Assembly (NCBI GenBank): GCA_028285485.1
Contig: JANQPC010000038.1
Span: 1-36,111, forward strand
DNA from: Paracoccaceae bacterium
GTDB lineage: Bacteria > Pseudomonadota > Alphaproteobacteria > Rhodobacterales > Rhodobacteraceae
Reading direction: 5' to 3'
DNA length: 36,111 bases
In this document: in pieces, positions 23,937 to 31,409 of the stretch
How positions within the stretch are numbered: the first letter of the stretch is position 1
Layout of the letters: each line of letters opens with the position of its first letter
Program-made: the position numbers and the translations under genes
Notes under the pieces: model-generated
The model's input: the letters and a program-made list of their open reading frames with translations, nothing else
Database searches by the model: none
Told to the model about the DNA's origin: nothing

Positions 23937-25151
23937 TCAGCGCTCCTTCAGCTTCACGGAGTTGTTGTAGACGTTCATGATCGCCGAGATCGAAAGCGAG
24001 ATCGTCAGGTAGAACAGCATCAACAGCAGGATCGCCTCGATCGCCCGGCCCGTCTGGTTCAGGGTGATGCCCCCCAGCGTTCCGGTGATATCCATGTAGC
24101 CCACAGCGATGGCGAGCGATGAGTTCTTGGTGAGGTTGAGATACTGCGAGATCAGCGGCGGAATAATCACCCGCAGCGCCTGGGGCAGGATCACAAGGTT
24201 CATGATCCGGTTGGGGCGCAGGCCCAGCGAGGCCGCGGCCTCCGTCTGCCCTTTCGAGATCGCCATGATCCCCGCGCGCACGTTCTCGGCGATAAACGCG
24301 CCGGTATAGATCGCCAGCGCGAACCAAAGCGCGATCAGCGAGCCCCGTATCTGCATGCCGCCCTGGAAGTTGAAGCCCCGCAGTTCGGGATATTCGAGCG
24401 AGATCGGGCGTCCGAGGATGAAGAACATCAGGATCGTCGGCACAAAGAAGATCGCGATCGAGGGCCAGAAGGTGGGCAGCAGCCGCCCGGTATCGTAGAG
24501 CAGCTTCTTGGCATAGGCGCGGTAGGCGAAAATCGCGAGGATGCTCAAAAGGAATGTGATCACCACGATCATCGAGCCCGATTCCCAGATCGGCTTCGGC
24601 GCGTAGACACCGCGATTGGTAAACGCGAAGGCATCGAACAACATCGATGAGGATGGATCTTCGCCGCGGAAGGCGCGCGGCCCCGGCAGGCTGACCGTCA
24701 TGATCGAGAAGATGATCAGGATCCAGATCAGAACCGGCACGTTGCGGAAGGCTTCCACGTAAACGGCCATCAGCTTGGCAACGATCCAGTTGTTGGAAAG
24801 CCGCAAGACACCGGCCACCACTCCCAGCACGGTGGCCGTGATACAGCCCAGGAAGGCCACGATCAGCGTGTTCAGCACACCTACGATAGAGGCGCGCAGA
24901 TGCGAATCCTGGCTGTTATATTCGATCGGGCGCTGGTTGATGTCATAGCCCGCAGATTCCCCGAGGAACCCGTAGGAGATATCCTGCCCCAGATCCTCAA
25001 GGTTCTGGGCGGCGTTGGAAATCAGCCAGCCAATAAAGAGAAACAGTGCAATCAGCGCGATGAACTGGAAGGTGTAGGATCGGTACCGCGTATCGTTCAG
25101 CAGCATCGACAGGCGGAAGGACTCCCTGGGCGGGTCCGTCATGACCGTCAT
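23937..25151 (-). CDS. bztB: Polar amino acid ABC transporter permease (BztB/AapQ)
   Basis: A 404-residue inner-membrane permease, partner of BztC. The first transmembrane helix (FQFIALIALFLFIGWLI) is near residues 28-45, and a large periplasmic segment follows (about 50-85). The EAA coupling loop (EAAASLGLRPNRIMNLVILPQALR) lies near residue 310. Start at ATG 25149-25151 with GGGGA eight bases upstream; a second ATG three codons later is possible. It is separated from bztA by 134 bases that contain a strong hairpin. Confidence 0.96.
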   Translation of the reverse strand: MTVMTDPPRESFRLSMLLNDTRYRSYTFQFIALIALFLFIGWLISNAAQNLEDLGQDISYGFLGESAGYDINQRPIEYNSQDSHLRASIVGVLNTLIVAFLGCITATVLGVVAGVLRLSNNWIVAKLMAVYVEAFRNVPVLIWILIIFSIMTVSLPGPRAFRGEDPSSSMLFDAFAFTNRGVYAPKPIWESGSMIVVITFLLSILAIFAYRAYAKKLLYDTGRLLPTFWPSIAIFFVPTILMFFILGRPISLEYPELRGFNFQGGMQIRGSLIALWFALAIYTGAFIAENVRAGIMAISKGQTEAAASLGLRPNRIMNLVILPQALRVIIPPLISQYLNLTKNSSLAIAVGYMDITGTLGGITLNQTGRAIEAILLLMLFYLTISLSISAIMNVYNNSVKLKER

Positions 25152-25248
25152 CTCTTACATCCCCATTGGTGCCTCTGAACACGGGCGGTGCGCCAGTTTG
25201 GAAGGCGTCTGCGTGTTCGGGCCAGTTTTTGTTGGTTTTGGATATGCG

Positions 25249-25274
25249 AAGGGCGCGGAGTGACCCGCGCCCTT
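25249..25274 (-). promoter_or_regulatory. Intercistronic hairpin between bztA and bztB
   Basis: A perfect 10-bp GC-rich stem (AAGGGCGCGG / CCGCGCCCTT) with a 6-base loop, 12 bases after the bztA stop. No T-run follows on the minus strand, so full termination is unlikely. Such hairpins after the binding-protein gene commonly protect its mRNA from 3' exonucleases or cause partial termination. Either would give more binding protein than membrane components. Confidence 0.65.
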
Positions 25275-25285
25275 GCTTGGTGTGT

Positions 25286-26302
25286 TTACCGGAACGGCGG
25301 CGAGTAGAGCAGGCCGCCATCGGTCCACTGCGCGTTCAGGCCGCGCGCGAGGCCGATCGGAGTGTTTTCACCGATGTGACGTTCGAAGATTTCACCGTAG
25401 TTGCCGGTGACTTCGAGCATGTTCTTGGCCCAGTCGTTTTCGAGGCCAATCATTTCACCAAGGCCGCCCTCGGTGCCGAGAAGCCGGTTGATCTCCGGAT
25501 TGTCGGTGCCGTTGGCCAGTTCGGCCACGTTGGCCGAGGTCACGCCAAGCTCTTCGGCGCTGACAAGCGCGTTGAGCGTCCAGCGCACGATATCGCCCCA
25601 TTCATTGTCGCCATGGCGCACAAGCGGGCCCAGCGGCTCTTTGGAAACGATTTCGGGCAGAACCACGTGATCGCCGGGGTTTTCAAAGGCCGCACGGGTA
25701 GCGGCAAGGCCCGACGCATCGGTGGTGTACACGTCGCACGCACCGGCAAGGTACTGCTGCTGCGCTTCGGCATTGGTTTCGATCGGAACCGGCTCATAGC
25801 TGATGTTGTTGGCGCGGAAGAAATCCGCAAGGTTCAGCTCGGTCGTCGTGCCGGTCTGGATGCAAACGGTCGCACCGTCGAGATCCTTCGCCGAGGTCAC
25901 GCCCAGTTCGCGCGGCACCATGAAGCCCTGGCCATCGTAGTAGTTGATGCCCACGAATTCGAACTTCAGGTCATTGTCGCGCGTGAACGTCCAGGTCGTG
26001 TTCCGCGACAGCATGTCGATCTCACCGGCGGCGAGCGCGGTGAAGCGCGTCTTACCGGTCAGCGGCACGTAGGTCACGGCATCGGGATCGCCCAGAACGG
26101 CGGTTGCCACGGCGCGGCACAGCTCAACGTCGAAGCCCTGCCAGTTGTTGTTGGCATCGGGGGCGGCAAAGCCCACGAGGCCGGTATTGACGCCGCAGTT
26201 CAATTCGCCGCGGGCCTGGACATCTTCCAACGTCGCGGCCGAAGCCGCGCCTGCCGCGATGCCAGATACGGCCAGCGCGCCAAGGAATACGGATTTTTTC
26301 AT
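25286..26302 (-). CDS. bztA: Periplasmic polar amino acid-binding protein (BztA/AapJ)
   Basis: A 338-residue periplasmic binding protein for the glutamate/glutamine/aspartate/asparagine transporter. The signal peptide is MKKSVFLGALAVSGIAAGAASA, cleaved before ATLEDVQ. The mature protein has the family-3 solute-binding features: LNCGVNTGLVGF, GFDVELCRAVATAVLGD, and TWTFTRDN with a downstream DGQGFMV. A GAGG box lies five bases before the ATG. First gene of the bzt operon, with its own hairpin-rich leader. Members in Rhodobacter and Rhizobium have broad specificity for L-amino acids. Confidence 0.96.
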   Translation of the reverse strand: MKKSVFLGALAVSGIAAGAASAATLEDVQARGELNCGVNTGLVGFAAPDANNNWQGFDVELCRAVATAVLGDPDAVTYVPLTGKTRFTALAAGEIDMLSRNTTWTFTRDNDLKFEFVGINYYDGQGFMVPRELGVTSAKDLDGATVCIQTGTTTELNLADFFRANNISYEPVPIETNAEAQQQYLAGACDVYTTDASGLAATRAAFENPGDHVVLPEIVSKEPLGPLVRHGDNEWGDIVRWTLNALVSAEELGVTSANVAELANGTDNPEINRLLGTEGGLGEMIGLENDWAKNMLEVTGNYGEIFERHIGENTPIGLARGLNAQWTDGGLLYSPPFR

Positions 26303-26320
26303 CTTTACCTCATCCTGAGT

Positions 26321-26388
26321 GCCCGGAGTTTCGGGCGTTTGTCCGGCGCAAGGCCGGCGTTATACCAATGAGGGCTCGCGCCCCTCAT
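26321..26388 (-). promoter_or_regulatory. Hairpin-rich leader of the bzt operon
   Basis: Three consecutive hairpins fill the stretch between the likely transcription start and bztA: 26368-26374 with 26382-26388 (7 bp), 26343-26347 with 26353-26357 (5 bp), and 26321-26325 with 26332-26336 (5 bp). The first would sit at the very 5' end of the mRNA. They may stabilise the transcript or take part in regulation. No known riboswitch is recognised. Confidence 0.45.
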
Positions 26389-26396
26389 CGCCCGGG

Positions 26397-26425
26397 ATAG
26401 TGTGGCGTGACCCGTGTGTCGTCAA
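26397..26425 (-). promoter_or_regulatory. Candidate promoter of the bzt operon
   Basis: On the minus strand TTGACG (26420-26425) and CACTAT (26397-26402) are separated by 17 bases. The -35 is strong; the -10 is weak but keeps the last three key positions partly. The start would be about base 26390, giving a leader of roughly 88 bases. Confidence 0.5.
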
Positions 26426-26507
26426 GGCTGAGCGCCGAAAAAACGGGCAACCGCAAGTTTGCATGGCATTGACGCCCATTAAGGCATCGGGCCACCCCGT
26501 TGCCCAG

Positions 26508-27215
26508 TTATCGGGCGCGTTCGAAAAACCTCTGGGCCTGTAGAAACGCATCGCGTTTCAAACGGTTAGCCTCTTCGGCCTCGTCATCTTCGCCCCATTG
26601 TTCGGTCTGCCAGGCCTCATCCAAACGCGCGATTTCCCAAAGCGCTTCGGGTGCGGCGAGCCCCGCGGCGGCGGCAAAGCCCAGAACAAGGGAACCAGGC
26701 AGGGTCACAAGATCGTGGAAGGCGGCCAGCTCAAAGGGCCCAAACCGATCGATCTCGCCGGAAAGCTGTGCAATGGCCGCGCTATCCTGCGCCACCGGCA
26801 GGATACCCCCGGTCACCCGCAGCCGCGCGCCGTAGGTTTCGGCCAGCCAATCGAGAAGCGGATCCCAGGCCGCCTGCTGGCGCGCCACAAGGGCATCGGG
26901 CGCCTCCGCGCGGTAGCAAAGCAGATCGGTTTCGCCGTAGCCCGCCAGCATCTCCACAATTGCCGCGCGCTGCGGGCGCACCTTGTCGATGGCAGAGTTT
27001 GCCATACGCGTTACCGGCATCGTCGCGGGGCGCACCTCATCTTCCTGGGCCGCCCATTCGGAGGCCACCGCCTTGGCCAGCGCCGCGGTGGGCAGGCTCA
27101 GCGGCGCCTTCGCGGGGGTCCGGACAGGCCGGTCATCAAGCCGGATCTCGAAACCGCCCTCCACGGGCGCAACCTGCACCTCGCGCCAGAACCGTTTCGC
27201 CGCCCAGCCGCTCAC
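26508..27215 (-). CDS. ATP12 family F1-ATPase assembly chaperone
   Basis: A 235-residue protein of the ATP12 family. In mitochondria, Atp12 binds the F1 alpha subunit during ATP synthase assembly; the bacterial homologues of alphaproteobacteria are assumed to do the same. Visible blocks are AKRFWREVQV near the N-terminus, RLDDRPVRTPAKAPL, AVASEWAAQ, PVTRMANSAIDKV and the TDLLCYRAEAP segment, all typical. GTG start, overlapping the TGA of the upstream pseudouridine synthase gene (GTGA). Last gene of a leftward group of four. Confidence 0.92.
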   Translation of the reverse strand: MSGWAAKRFWREVQVAPVEGGFEIRLDDRPVRTPAKAPLSLPTAALAKAVASEWAAQEDEVRPATMPVTRMANSAIDKVRPQRAAIVEMLAGYGETDLLCYRAEAPDALVARQQAAWDPLLDWLAETYGARLRVTGGILPVAQDSAAIAQLSGEIDRFGPFELAAFHDLVTLPGSLVLGFAAAAGLAAPEALWEIARLDEAWQTEQWGEDDEAEEANRLKRDAFLQAQRFFERAR

Positions 27216-28252
27216 GCCGCATCCTCAAAGGGATCGCCCGGCGCATCCTCCGCCCGCCAATCAAACGCCGCCCAGGTACGGGCCATGTGATCGGGCAGCG
27301 GCGCGGTGAAGGCCAGCCGCGCGCCCGTGACCGGATGGGTCAGCGCCAGCGAGCGTGCATGCAGGTGCAGCTTGCGGCTGATCTCGCCACCCAGCTGCGC
27401 GCCCCAGCCATCGCCGGGGTTTTCCTGCCCCGAGCCGCCATATTTCCCATCGCCCACAATCGGATGGCCGATCTCGGCCATATGTGCCCGAAGCTGGTGG
27501 GTGCGGCCCGTCACCGGCACGAGCGCGACCCAGGCCGCCCGCCCCGCAAGCGCCGAGATCACCGCATAATCGGTGGTCGCGCGCTTGGCGCCCGCCACCA
27601 CATCGATCTCGCGCGGATGCACGCAATGCATCTTCTCGCCCTGCCCCCCGGCCCCGTGCCCCGGCGCCTTGACGAGCCCGTAGCGCACCGTGCCCATCGC
27701 GGGCTTGGGCGTGCCGGCCACGGCGGCCCAGTAGATCTTGCGCGTCTCCCGCGCCCGAAACGCCTCGGTCAACGCCCCGGCCACCGCGCGGCTGCGGGCA
27801 AGAAGTAGAAGCCCGGAGGTATCCTTGTCGAGCCGGTGCACCAGGCGGGGCTTTTCCTCCAGCCCGAAGCGCAGCGCCTCTGCCAGCCCGTCCACATGCC
27901 GAACCTGCTTGCTGCCGCCCTGGGTGGGCAGGCCCGGCGGCTTGTTGAGCGCGATGATGTGATCGTCGCGCCAGATCACCGCGCCACGGATCATCTCGGC
28001 ATCCGCATCGCTCACCGCGGCGCGCGGCGGCGGCGCAAGCGGGGCATCGGGCAGCGGCGGGATGCGCACCGTCTGCCCCGGCGTAAGCCGGGTTGAGGCC
28101 TTGACCCGCCCGCCATCTACCCGGATCTCGCCCTTGCGGCACATCTTTTCGATCCGGCCCTGCCCCACCTGCGGGAAATGCCGGCGAAACCAGCGATCAA
28201 GCCGCTGATCGCCCTCATCCGCCCCAACCCTGCGCTGGGTGACGCCGCTCAC
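27212..28252 (-). CDS. RluC/RluD family 23S rRNA pseudouridine synthase
   Basis: A 346-residue enzyme that converts specific uridines of 23S rRNA to pseudouridine. An S4 RNA-binding domain (about residues 17-65, RLDRWFRRHFPQVGQGRIEKM) precedes the catalytic domain. The catalytic motif is HRLDKDTSG with Asp142. In this genus group the enzyme is usually annotated RluC (positions 955, 2504, 2580), but RluD cannot be excluded by eye. GTG start in a GTGA overlap with crcB, and the same kind of overlap with ATP12 downstream, so translation of the three is coupled. Confidence 0.93.
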   Translation of the reverse strand: MSGVTQRRVGADEGDQRLDRWFRRHFPQVGQGRIEKMCRKGEIRVDGGRVKASTRLTPGQTVRIPPLPDAPLAPPPRAAVSDADAEMIRGAVIWRDDHIIALNKPPGLPTQGGSKQVRHVDGLAEALRFGLEEKPRLVHRLDKDTSGLLLLARSRAVAGALTEAFRARETRKIYWAAVAGTPKPAMGTVRYGLVKAPGHGAGGQGEKMHCVHPREIDVVAGAKRATTDYAVISALAGRAAWVALVPVTGRTHQLRAHMAEIGHPIVGDGKYGGSGQENPGDGWGAQLGGEISRKLHLHARSLALTHPVTGARLAFTAPLPDHMARTWAAFDWRAEDAPGDPFEDAA

Positions 28253-28626
28253 GAAAAAAGCCCTCGCCCCACGGCGAGGCCCGCCGCCAGCCCCGCCAGC
28301 GCAAGGAGAACCGAGGCCAGCACATAAGCCGCCGCCTGCCCCGCCAGCCCCCGCTCGTACAGCGTGTAGGCATCAAGCGAGAAGGCCGAGAACGTGGTGA
28401 AGCCGCCCAGAACGCCTGTCATCACCAAGGGGCTCCACCCGGTTAGCCCGCGCTGTGCGGCGGCCACCACGAAGAGCCCCATCAGGAACGAGCCCAGGAT
28501 GTTGACGCCCAGCGTGGCCCAGGGAAAGCCGGGGCCCACCGCGCGCATCACGGCCACACCGGTCAGATACCGGGCCGAGGCACCGATCGCGCCGCCAAGC
28601 GCCACCTGAAGAAGCGTTGAAAACAT
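28249..28626 (-). CDS. crcB: Fluoride channel CrcB/Fluc
   Basis: A 125-residue inner-membrane protein with four hydrophobic helices that exports fluoride as an antiparallel dimer. Conserved features are GGAIGASARYLTG near the N-terminus, the Asn-containing GVNILGSFLMG, and GVLGGFTTFSAFSLDAY with the Phe/Thr/Ser residues that line the pore. Start chosen at ATG 28624-28626 (MFSTLLQ), where the conserved sequence begins; a TTG 12 codons upstream is unlikely. Only one crcB is visible, as expected for a dual-topology homodimer. I see no fluoride riboswitch upstream. Confidence 0.93.
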   Translation of the reverse strand: MFSTLLQVALGGAIGASARYLTGVAVMRAVGPGFPWATLGVNILGSFLMGLFVVAAAQRGLTGWSPLVMTGVLGGFTTFSAFSLDAYTLYERGLAGQAAAYVLASVLLALAGLAAGLAVGRGLFS

Positions 28627-28658
28627 GGGGCGGTTGCTCGCGTGGGCCCGCGGGATTG

Positions 28659-29984
28659 TCAAGCGGGCCCGCGTTCGGCGCGGAGCTTCACGAAGTAATC
28701 GAGTCGGCGCTTGAGCTCGCGTTCAAAGCCGCGCTCCACCGGCTGGTAGTAGACCCCGCGCGCCATCCCGTCGGGAAAGTAGTTCTGGCCCGAAAACGCG
28801 TCTTCCGCATCGTGATCATAGGCATAGCCCTCGCCATAGCCCTGATCCTTCATCAGCCGCGTGGGCGCATTGAGGATATGCTTCGGCGGCGCTTCAGAGC
28901 CTGTGGTTTTCGCCGCCTGCATCGCGTTTTTGTAGCCCGCATAGCCGGCGTTCGATTTTGGCGCGAGCGCGAGGTAGATCACCGATTGCGCGTGCGCCAG
29001 CTCGCCTTCGGGCGAGCCCAGCCGTTCATAGGTTTCCCACCCGTCAAGGCAGACGCGCTGCGCCTGCGGATCGGCGAGCCCGATATCCTCCACCGCCATG
29101 CGGGTGATCCGGCGGGCGAGGTAACGCGGGTCTTCCCCGCCCGCGAGCATCCGCGCCAGCCAGTAAAGCGCGGCATCGGGATCCGATCCGCGCACCGATT
29201 TGTGGAGCGCGGAGATCAGGTTGTAATGGGCATCGCCCGATTTATCGTATTGCGCCGCACGCCGCATCAGCCGCGCCGAAAGCGCGGGCGGATCAAGCGG
29301 CGCGGGCACGGCCCAGGCCGCGATCTGTTCGATCAGGTTCAATAGCGCGCGCCCGTCGCCATCGGCCATTTCAAGAAGCGCCTCGCGGGCGGGGCCATCG
29401 AGCGGCAGCGCATGGCCCAGCTCGGCCTCGGCCCGCTGCGCAAGGCGTTCGAGATCGGCCAGAGAGAGGCGCTCAAGCACGAACACCTGCGCGCGGCTCA
29501 GAAGCGCAGCGTTCAACTCAAAGGAAGGGTTTTCGGTGGTCGCCCCCACCAGCACGATCGTGCCGTCTTCCATATGCGGCAGAAATCCGTCCTGCTGGGC
29601 CTTGTTGAAACGATGGATCTCATCCACGAACAAAAGCGTGCCGCGCCCGTTCCTGCGCCGGATCTTGGCGGCTTCAAACACCTTCCGCAGTTCCGGGACC
29701 CCAGAAAAGATCGCGCTGATCTGCACGAATTCCATATCGGTTTCATCTGCGAGCAGCCGCGCGATCGTAGTTTTGCCCACGCCCGGCGGCCCCCAGAAGA
29801 TCAGCGAAGACAGGCTGCCCGAGGCCAGCATCACGCCCAGCGGCGCCTCCGGGCCCAAAACCTGCGCCTGCCCGATCACCTCGCCCAGCGTGCGCGGGCG
29901 CAGCCTGTCGGCCAAGGGGCGCGGCGCGAGGTCCGGCGTATCGTTTGGCGCATCGGATGGCGCAGTATCGAACAGGTCAGCCAC
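28659..29984 (-). CDS. rarA: Replication-associated recombination protein RarA (MgsA)
   Basis: A 441-residue AAA+ ATPase acting at stalled replication forks; it unwinds duplex ends and interacts with SSB. Walker A is GPPGVGKT (residues 65-72) and Walker B is DEIH (121-124, in LFVDEIHRFNKAQQD). The sensor and lid region is conserved (MADGDGRALLNLIEQ), as is the C-terminal tetramerisation part with DEDAxYWLARMLxGGEDPRYxARR-like sequence. GTG start, no strong ribosome binding site. It lies 42 bases downstream of luxI on the same strand with no terminator between them. Confidence 0.95.
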   Translation of the reverse strand: MADLFDTAPSDAPNDTPDLAPRPLADRLRPRTLGEVIGQAQVLGPEAPLGVMLASGSLSSLIFWGPPGVGKTTIARLLADETDMEFVQISAIFSGVPELRKVFEAAKIRRRNGRGTLLFVDEIHRFNKAQQDGFLPHMEDGTIVLVGATTENPSFELNAALLSRAQVFVLERLSLADLERLAQRAEAELGHALPLDGPAREALLEMADGDGRALLNLIEQIAAWAVPAPLDPPALSARLMRRAAQYDKSGDAHYNLISALHKSVRGSDPDAALYWLARMLAGGEDPRYLARRITRMAVEDIGLADPQAQRVCLDGWETYERLGSPEGELAHAQSVIYLALAPKSNAGYAGYKNAMQAAKTTGSEAPPKHILNAPTRLMKDQGYGEGYAYDHDAEDAFSGQNYFPDGMARGVYYQPVERGFERELKRRLDYFVKLRAERGPA

Positions 29985-30026
29985 GGGGCAACCGTATGCC
30001 GAGGGCCGCCCCGGGAAAAGGCGCGA

Positions 30027-30614
30027 TCAGTGCAGCGCGCCGCGCAGATCCATCATGATCGCCTGGTTCGGCGATCCGCCGATATCAAGGCAGGGGCCCA
30101 CATGGGCCGTCTCATAGCCCAGCCGCCGCATCCAGCGCATCCACACGCGCGGGCAAAGGCCCAGAAGGCGCGCCGCCCCCTCGCTGCGCGCCGTGCGCAC
30201 CATGCCCTCCATCAGCGCCGCCTGCACCTGCCCGCGCGCCTCGGCCGGCACGTCGTGGGAGACGAAGACCCTGCTTGCCTCCCACACCGTGGGGCAAACG
30301 GGGGCGTGATCGTAAAGCAGATCGCTCGGAATCGTGCTCAGAAGCCCCAGCTGCGCGTCGCGGATCATGTAGCTGTAGATGCCGCAGCGCGCCGTCGTGG
30401 GCGTCATCCGGATGCCCGCCAGCACATCGCCCAACTGGTGTACGGCGATCCAGCGGCTTTGCGGGGTATCGTACTGATCGAACTCCATGCCATCGACAGC
30501 GGGCAGATCCCAGTTGCGCTGCACGATGAAGCTTTCGTGCCGCGCGCGCAGCACATCGGTAAACAGGGCGCCGTGGGTGTGGAAATTGTGAAAGGAAAGG
30601 ATCGTGGTTTGCAT
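30027..30614 (-). CDS. luxI: Acyl-homoserine lactone synthase (LuxI family)
   Basis: A 195-residue autoinducer synthase that makes an N-acyl-homoserine lactone from S-adenosylmethionine and an acyl carrier. The invariant residues of the family are all present: Arg25, Phe29, Trp35, Glu44, Asp46, Asp49, Arg69, Glu112 and Arg115 (WEASRVFV). Acyl chain length cannot be read. A strong AGGAGG at 30622-30627 lies seven bases before the ATG. It follows luxR by 54 bases on the same strand, so the two may share a transcript. The protein looks intact and should be functional. Confidence 0.95.
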   Translation of the reverse strand: MQTTILSFHNFHTHGALFTDVLRARHESFIVQRNWDLPAVDGMEFDQYDTPQSRWIAVHQLGDVLAGIRMTPTTARCGIYSYMIRDAQLGLLSTIPSDLLYDHAPVCPTVWEASRVFVSHDVPAEARGQVQAALMEGMVRTARSEGAARLLGLCPRVWMRWMRRLGYETAHVGPCLDIGGSPNQAIMMDLRGALH

Positions 30615-30668
30615 TGAACAGCCTCCTATTGGGTCGGGTTGAAAAAACCTGTTCCCGCGAGGCGGCTG

Positions 30669-31292
30669 TCAGAGAAGCTTGTATTCCCGTGCTCTCTGGA
30701 TCGCCTCGGCGGTGGTGCGGGCAAAAAGCCGCTCGCGGGCGGATTTGAGCCGCGCCTTCAATGCGCTTTCGGAAATGCCCAGGATCGCCGCCGCCTCGGC
30801 ATGGCGGCTGCCGCGCGCGATCAGGCGCAGGGCGTGGCGCTGCGCGTTGGTCAGGCTGTCGGGCGGGGTGGATTGATCGTGAAGGTGCTGAACGGTGGAG
30901 AGGATCTGCGCGATCTCGCCATCCTCAAACTCGCGGTCGCCCCGGGCGAAGCCGCCGATGCTGCGCGAGGCCAGCGGCCCATGGGCCACGGCAACGCCGT
31001 AATGCAGCCCGAACTCCGCCGCCTGTTCGAGAATGGCGTTGGGATCAGGCATGCCCAGCGCGCTCCAACGGCAGGCGCCGGTATTGGCAAACCCCCAGGC
31101 CACAACGGGATCGCTGAGCATATGGCCCTGTTCGGTATAGCGCGCGATCCAGGCCGGATCATAGGTTTGGATCATGATATGCGCCGATGCGAAGCGCACA
31201 TGAAGGCCCAGCGCATAGCCCGCCGGGGCCAGCCGCGTAAGCCGCGCGAGGCCGAGGTCGAGTGACGCCGAATCGTGGGTGGTAGGCTGCAT
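30669..31292 (-). CDS. luxR: LuxR-type quorum-sensing regulator
   Basis: A 207-residue AHL-responsive regulator. The N-terminal autoinducer-binding domain (about 10-140) keeps the pocket residues with canonical spacing: Trp48, Tyr52, Asp61, Pro62, Trp76, and a probable Gly99. The C-terminal LuxR helix-turn-helix lies at about 146-205 (LTNAQRHALRLIARGSRHAEAAAILGIS), somewhat divergent in the recognition helix. Immediately upstream, between it and a divergent small gene, is a near-perfect lux box. Together with luxI it forms a complete quorum-sensing pair, set between the rarA group and the ribosomal cluster. Binding of the box by this protein is inferred. Confidence 0.93.
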   Translation of the reverse strand: MQPTTHDSASLDLGLARLTRLAPAGYALGLHVRFASAHIMIQTYDPAWIARYTEQGHMLSDPVVAWGFANTGACRWSALGMPDPNAILEQAAEFGLHYGVAVAHGPLASRSIGGFARGDREFEDGEIAQILSTVQHLHDQSTPPDSLTNAQRHALRLIARGSRHAEAAAILGISESALKARLKSARERLFARTTAEAIQRAREYKLL

Positions 31293-31315
31293 CTGGAACC
31301 GGTCTGTTGCGCGTT

Positions 31316-31335
31316 ACCTGTCCTTTTAGACAGGT
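31316..31335. promoter_or_regulatory. lux box (LuxR-AHL binding site)
   Basis: ACCTGTCCTTTTAGACAGGT: a 20-bp inverted repeat with arms ACCTGT and ACAGGT separated by 8 bases, identical in arm sequence and spacing to the Vibrio fischeri lux box. Its centre (31325.5) is 42.5 bp upstream of the predicted start of rightward transcription, the standard position for activation. It also overlaps the candidate luxR -10. Confidence 0.9.
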
Positions 31336-31353
31336 TGCTCTGCAACTATGCAA
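31325..31353 (-). promoter_or_regulatory. Candidate luxR promoter overlapping the lux box
   Basis: On the minus strand TTGCAT (31348-31353) and TCTAAA (31325-31330) are 17 bases apart; the start would be near 31318, leaving a 26-base leader. The -10 lies inside the lux box, so LuxR binding should block it. TCTAAA lacks T at the last position. Confidence 0.45.
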
Positions 31354-31355
31354 CC

Positions 31356-31361
31356 TTAAAT
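31356..31361 (+). promoter_or_regulatory. Candidate -10 element of the lux-box-driven rightward promoter
   Basis: TTAAAT, four of six positions as in TATAAT, begins 21 bases after the end of the lux box, as in LuxR-activated promoters where the box replaces the -35. Transcription would start near 31367-31368, with a leader of about 42 bases before the small gene. Confidence 0.55.
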
Positions 31362-31409
31362 TGTGCATTGTCCACAGAAACTATACCTAGGGATGATTCC
31401 GAGGGCATT

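Noticed and set aside
31275-31409. Longer version of the small gene starting at 31275
   Set aside because: It would translate across the lux box and start inside luxR; the ATG at 31410 has a proper ribosome binding site and lies downstream of the predicted start of transcription.
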